NCBI RefSeq assembly: GCF_009765375.1
Contig: NZ_VTOK01000011.1
Span: 124,001 to 188,000, forward strand
Source of the DNA: Alteribacillus sp. YIM 98480
GTDB taxonomy: Bacteria; Bacillota; Bacilli; Bacillales; Marinococcaceae
Direction of reading: 5' to 3'
DNA length: 64,000 nucleotides
The stretch's first letter is position 1; each line of letters begins with the position of its first letter. The position numbers and the translations under genes are program-made. The notes beneath the pieces were generated by a model. The model had not been told where the DNA came from, ran no database searches, and saw only the letters and a program-made list of their open reading frames with translations. Shown here piece by piece: positions 62,110 to 64,000 of this stretch.

Positions 62110-63321
62110 TTATACTTTAGAAGATTCAACTACTTTTTGATTTGCAGGTTGTTTTGCGACACCTGTCTCTATTGCTGCTTCCGCTACAGCACTTGATACT
62201 GCTTGAACAACCCTAGGATCTAATGGATTAGGTATAACATAATCAGGAGTCAGCTCATCTTCTGTAATTAAATTTGCAATAGCGTTAGCTGCTGCAATTT
62301 TCATCTCTTCATTGATTTCTGACGCCCGAACGTTGAGAGCACCGCGGAAAACGCCAGGAAAAGCAAGCACATTGTTAACTTGATTAGGGAAATCGGAGCG
62401 GCCCGTCCCAATAACCTTTACCCCGGCTTCCTTCGCTTCTTCAGGCATTATTTCCGGTATAGGATTAGCCATGGCAAAAATAATTGGATCTCTATTCATC
62501 GACTGAACCATCTCTTTTGTAATGCTGTCAGGGGCAGAAACTCCGATCACAACGTCTGCTCCTTTCATGACCTCCTCAAGTGTTCCTTTTACTTTTTCAC
62601 GATTTGTGACGAGAGATAGTTCTGTTTTTATATCATTCATTCTTTCGGTTCGTCCTTCATAAATTGCTCCTTTAGAATCACATAACACTACATCTGTTGC
62701 TCCAAGAGATAGAAGCAGTTTTGTTACGGCTACGCCCGCTGCACCTGCTCCATTAATAACGATGCGGCTGTCTATTACTGTCTTATCAACTAATTTGAAC
62801 GCATTTATTAAACCAGCAAGTGTTACGATAGCTGTTCCGTGCTGATCATCATGAAAAACGGGAATATTTAGCGCTTCACGTAAAGCACCTTCAATAATAA
62901 AGCAATCGGGGGCTTTTATGTCTTCCAAATTGATACCGCCAAAGGTAGGTTCCAATGCTTTTACCGTTTCTACAAATCCTTCTGTATCTTTCTTATTAAT
63001 ACTGAGAGGAAATGCATCGATCTCTGCAAATTCCTTAAATAAAATCGCTTTCCCTTCCATAACAGGCAGCGAAGCTTCTGGACCTATGTTGCCTAACCCT
63101 AACACTGCAGAACCATTGCTTACTACTGCCACCAGATTGCCTTTGCTCGTATAATCGTATACTCGATGGACATCTTCCTCGATCTCCTTACAAGGTTCAG
63201 CGACACCAGGAGAATAAGCCAATCCCAAGTCTTCTTTACTTTTCACCTCTACTGTTGAATACGTCCCGATTTTCCCGGGATTCTCCTTATGCATAGCCAA
63301 TGCCTTCTCTCTCATAGACAT
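62110..63321 (-). CDS. NAD(P)-dependent malic enzyme
   Basis: 403 residues of the short bacterial malic enzyme type (YtsJ/MaeA-like). [16 protein letters not shown] near residue 32, [21 protein letters not shown] near 152, [21 protein letters not shown] near 185 (NAD site) and [16 protein letters not shown] near 277 are present. It decarboxylates malate to pyruvate. GGAGGGAGAAAGG precedes the start. A TRAP-type dicarboxylate permease lies upstream in the same direction, about 200 bp apart, so the two may form a C4-acid uptake and use module. Confidence 0.94.
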   Translation of the reverse strand: MSMREKALAMHKENPGKIGTYSTVEVKSKEDLGLAYSPGVAEPCKEIEEDVHRVYDYTSKGNLVAVVSNGSAVLGLGNIGPEASLPVMEGKAILFKEFAEIDAFPLSINKKDTEGFVETVKALEPTFGGINLEDIKAPDCFIIEGALREALNIPVFHDDQHGTAIVTLAGLINAFKLVDKTVIDSRIVINGAGAAGVAVTKLLLSLGATDVVLCDSKGAIYEGRTERMNDIKTELSLVTNREKVKGTLEEVMKGADVVIGVSAPDSITKEMVQSMNRDPIIFAMANPIPEIMPEEAKEAGVKVIGTGRSDFPNQVNNVLAFPGVFRGALNVRASEINEEMKIAAANAIANLITEDELTPDYVIPNPLDPRVVQAVSSAVAEAAIETGVAKQPANQKVVESSKV

Positions 63322-63526
63322 AACCTTTCTCCCTCCACTTTTTTATTTCTAATTTTCTGAACTGAAGCTTAGAAATCATTCTAACATAATTCAGATAATT
63401 TTGTATATTTTTTGATTAGAAAGATTAAGTTTTTTGGTATAGTAAAGGTGTTTAGATTTATATTTAACCTTTCAATACAGATCCTTTCTCGGTAACAGCC
63501 CATCTTTTCCTGTCGTTCAACTAAAG

Positions 63527-64000
63527 CTATAAAAACGTGTTTGGTAAAAATACGACAATCTGCGGAAAAATTACTATTAATATAACAACCAAGTATAAAG
63601 CAATTAAATAAGGTACGACTCCTTTAATTAACTCAACAAATTCAATGTCACCAACTCTTTTTATAGCAAAAAGCACCATACCGACTGGAGGAGTGAGTTC
63701 TCCTATAATCAAAGTTAATACCATCACAATACCAAAATGAAGCGGGTCTCCGCCTACCTCAAGTACTAAAGGAACTACTACTGGAGTTGCAATGGAAATA
63801 CTCACAATGGTTGATAAAAACATCGACATTAAACTTAAAAAAATAACAAGAAGTCCCATTACTATATAATAGTTTTCACTAATAGAAACAACCAAATCGG
63901 TAAAATAATTAGGAACTTGCTCTCGTATCAAAATCCACGCAAACACATTTGAAACTGCAATTAATATCATCACTACCGCACTGTCTCTCATTGAACTTTT
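63527..64000 (-). CDS. TRAP transporter large permease (DctM-like), C-terminal part
   Basis: About 157 residues are visible; the frame continues beyond base 64000. MFLSTIVSISIATPVVVPLVLEVGGDPLHFGIVMVLTLIIGELTPPVGMVLFAIKRVG is the conserved DctM C-terminal block. The large permease works with a small membrane subunit and a periplasmic-type binding protein to import C4-dicarboxylates or related acids with sodium. Located upstream of the malic enzyme gene, which suggests malate or a similar substrate. Confidence 0.92.
   Translation of the reverse strand, partial: KSSMRDSAVVMILIAVSNVFAWILIREQVPNYFTDLVVSISENYYIVMGLLVIFLSLMSMFLSTIVSISIATPVVVPLVLEVGGDPLHFGIVMVLTLIIGELTPPVGMVLFAIKRVGDIEFVELIKGVVPYLIALYLVVILIVIFPQIVVFLPNTFL

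Overview
The window looks like a chromosome segment of a low-GC, endospore-forming Gram-positive bacterium of the Bacillaceae, probably a halophilic or alkaliphilic relative of Bacillus (the second point is inferred only from the acidic surface proteins). Reasons: spore genes (tlp-like SASP, cotX/cotW-like coat genes, a gerA-type receptor operon), a flotillin gene behind a sigma-W-type promoter, a HutP-controlled histidine operon, strong GGAGG ribosome sites with ATG, GTG and TTG starts, and CcpA-type cre sites.

Layout. 1-1130: end of ligD and a uracil-DNA glycosylase. 1268-3502: decayed alpha/beta hydrolase, then floT. 3990-14512: histidine utilisation on the minus strand in two units. hutU-hutI-hutG-yjiH-like-glutamate dehydrogenase-small biotinyl-like gene is followed by hutP-hutH-permease. 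The second unit has a HutP terminator between hutP and hutH, and six NAG triplets at exact 7-nt spacing at the start of the hutP leader. 15157-16629: AraC-type regulator. 17334-23399: tlp, AGCS symporter, Zn-alcohol dehydrogenase, SLH/SH3/amidase wall protein, DUF202 protein. 23410-28811: TauE-like exporter, coat proteins and the ger operon. 29028-33318: DUF2512 protein, manganese catalase with an ATT start, a D-serine dehydratase/double CrcB operon, and a macro-domain protein.

33752-56039 is a phenylacetate catabolism region. A ten-gene minus-strand operon (paaABCD, EthD-like, paaF, paaG, aldehyde dehydrogenase, paaH, thiolase) lies divergent from paaK. It is followed by paaX, paaY, a nitronate monooxygenase, a ferredoxin and ferredoxin-NADP reductase pair, two transporters, a CoA-transferase with a GntR regulator, and two thioesterases plus a crotonase. 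No paaE reductase is present. The ferredoxin/reductase pair could supply the electrons, and a TATAACA half-site recurs upstream of five of these promoters.

56167-64000: phospholipase-D-like protein, two small proteins, a degenerate island at a tRNA-Arg(CCT) gene (3' half, intact gene and 5' half all present), malic enzyme, and a TRAP permease that runs off the window.

Seven copies of a roughly 161-bp hairpin-forming, MITE-like repeat (one expanded to 445 bp) sit between genes across the whole window, with at least two companion repeat families.
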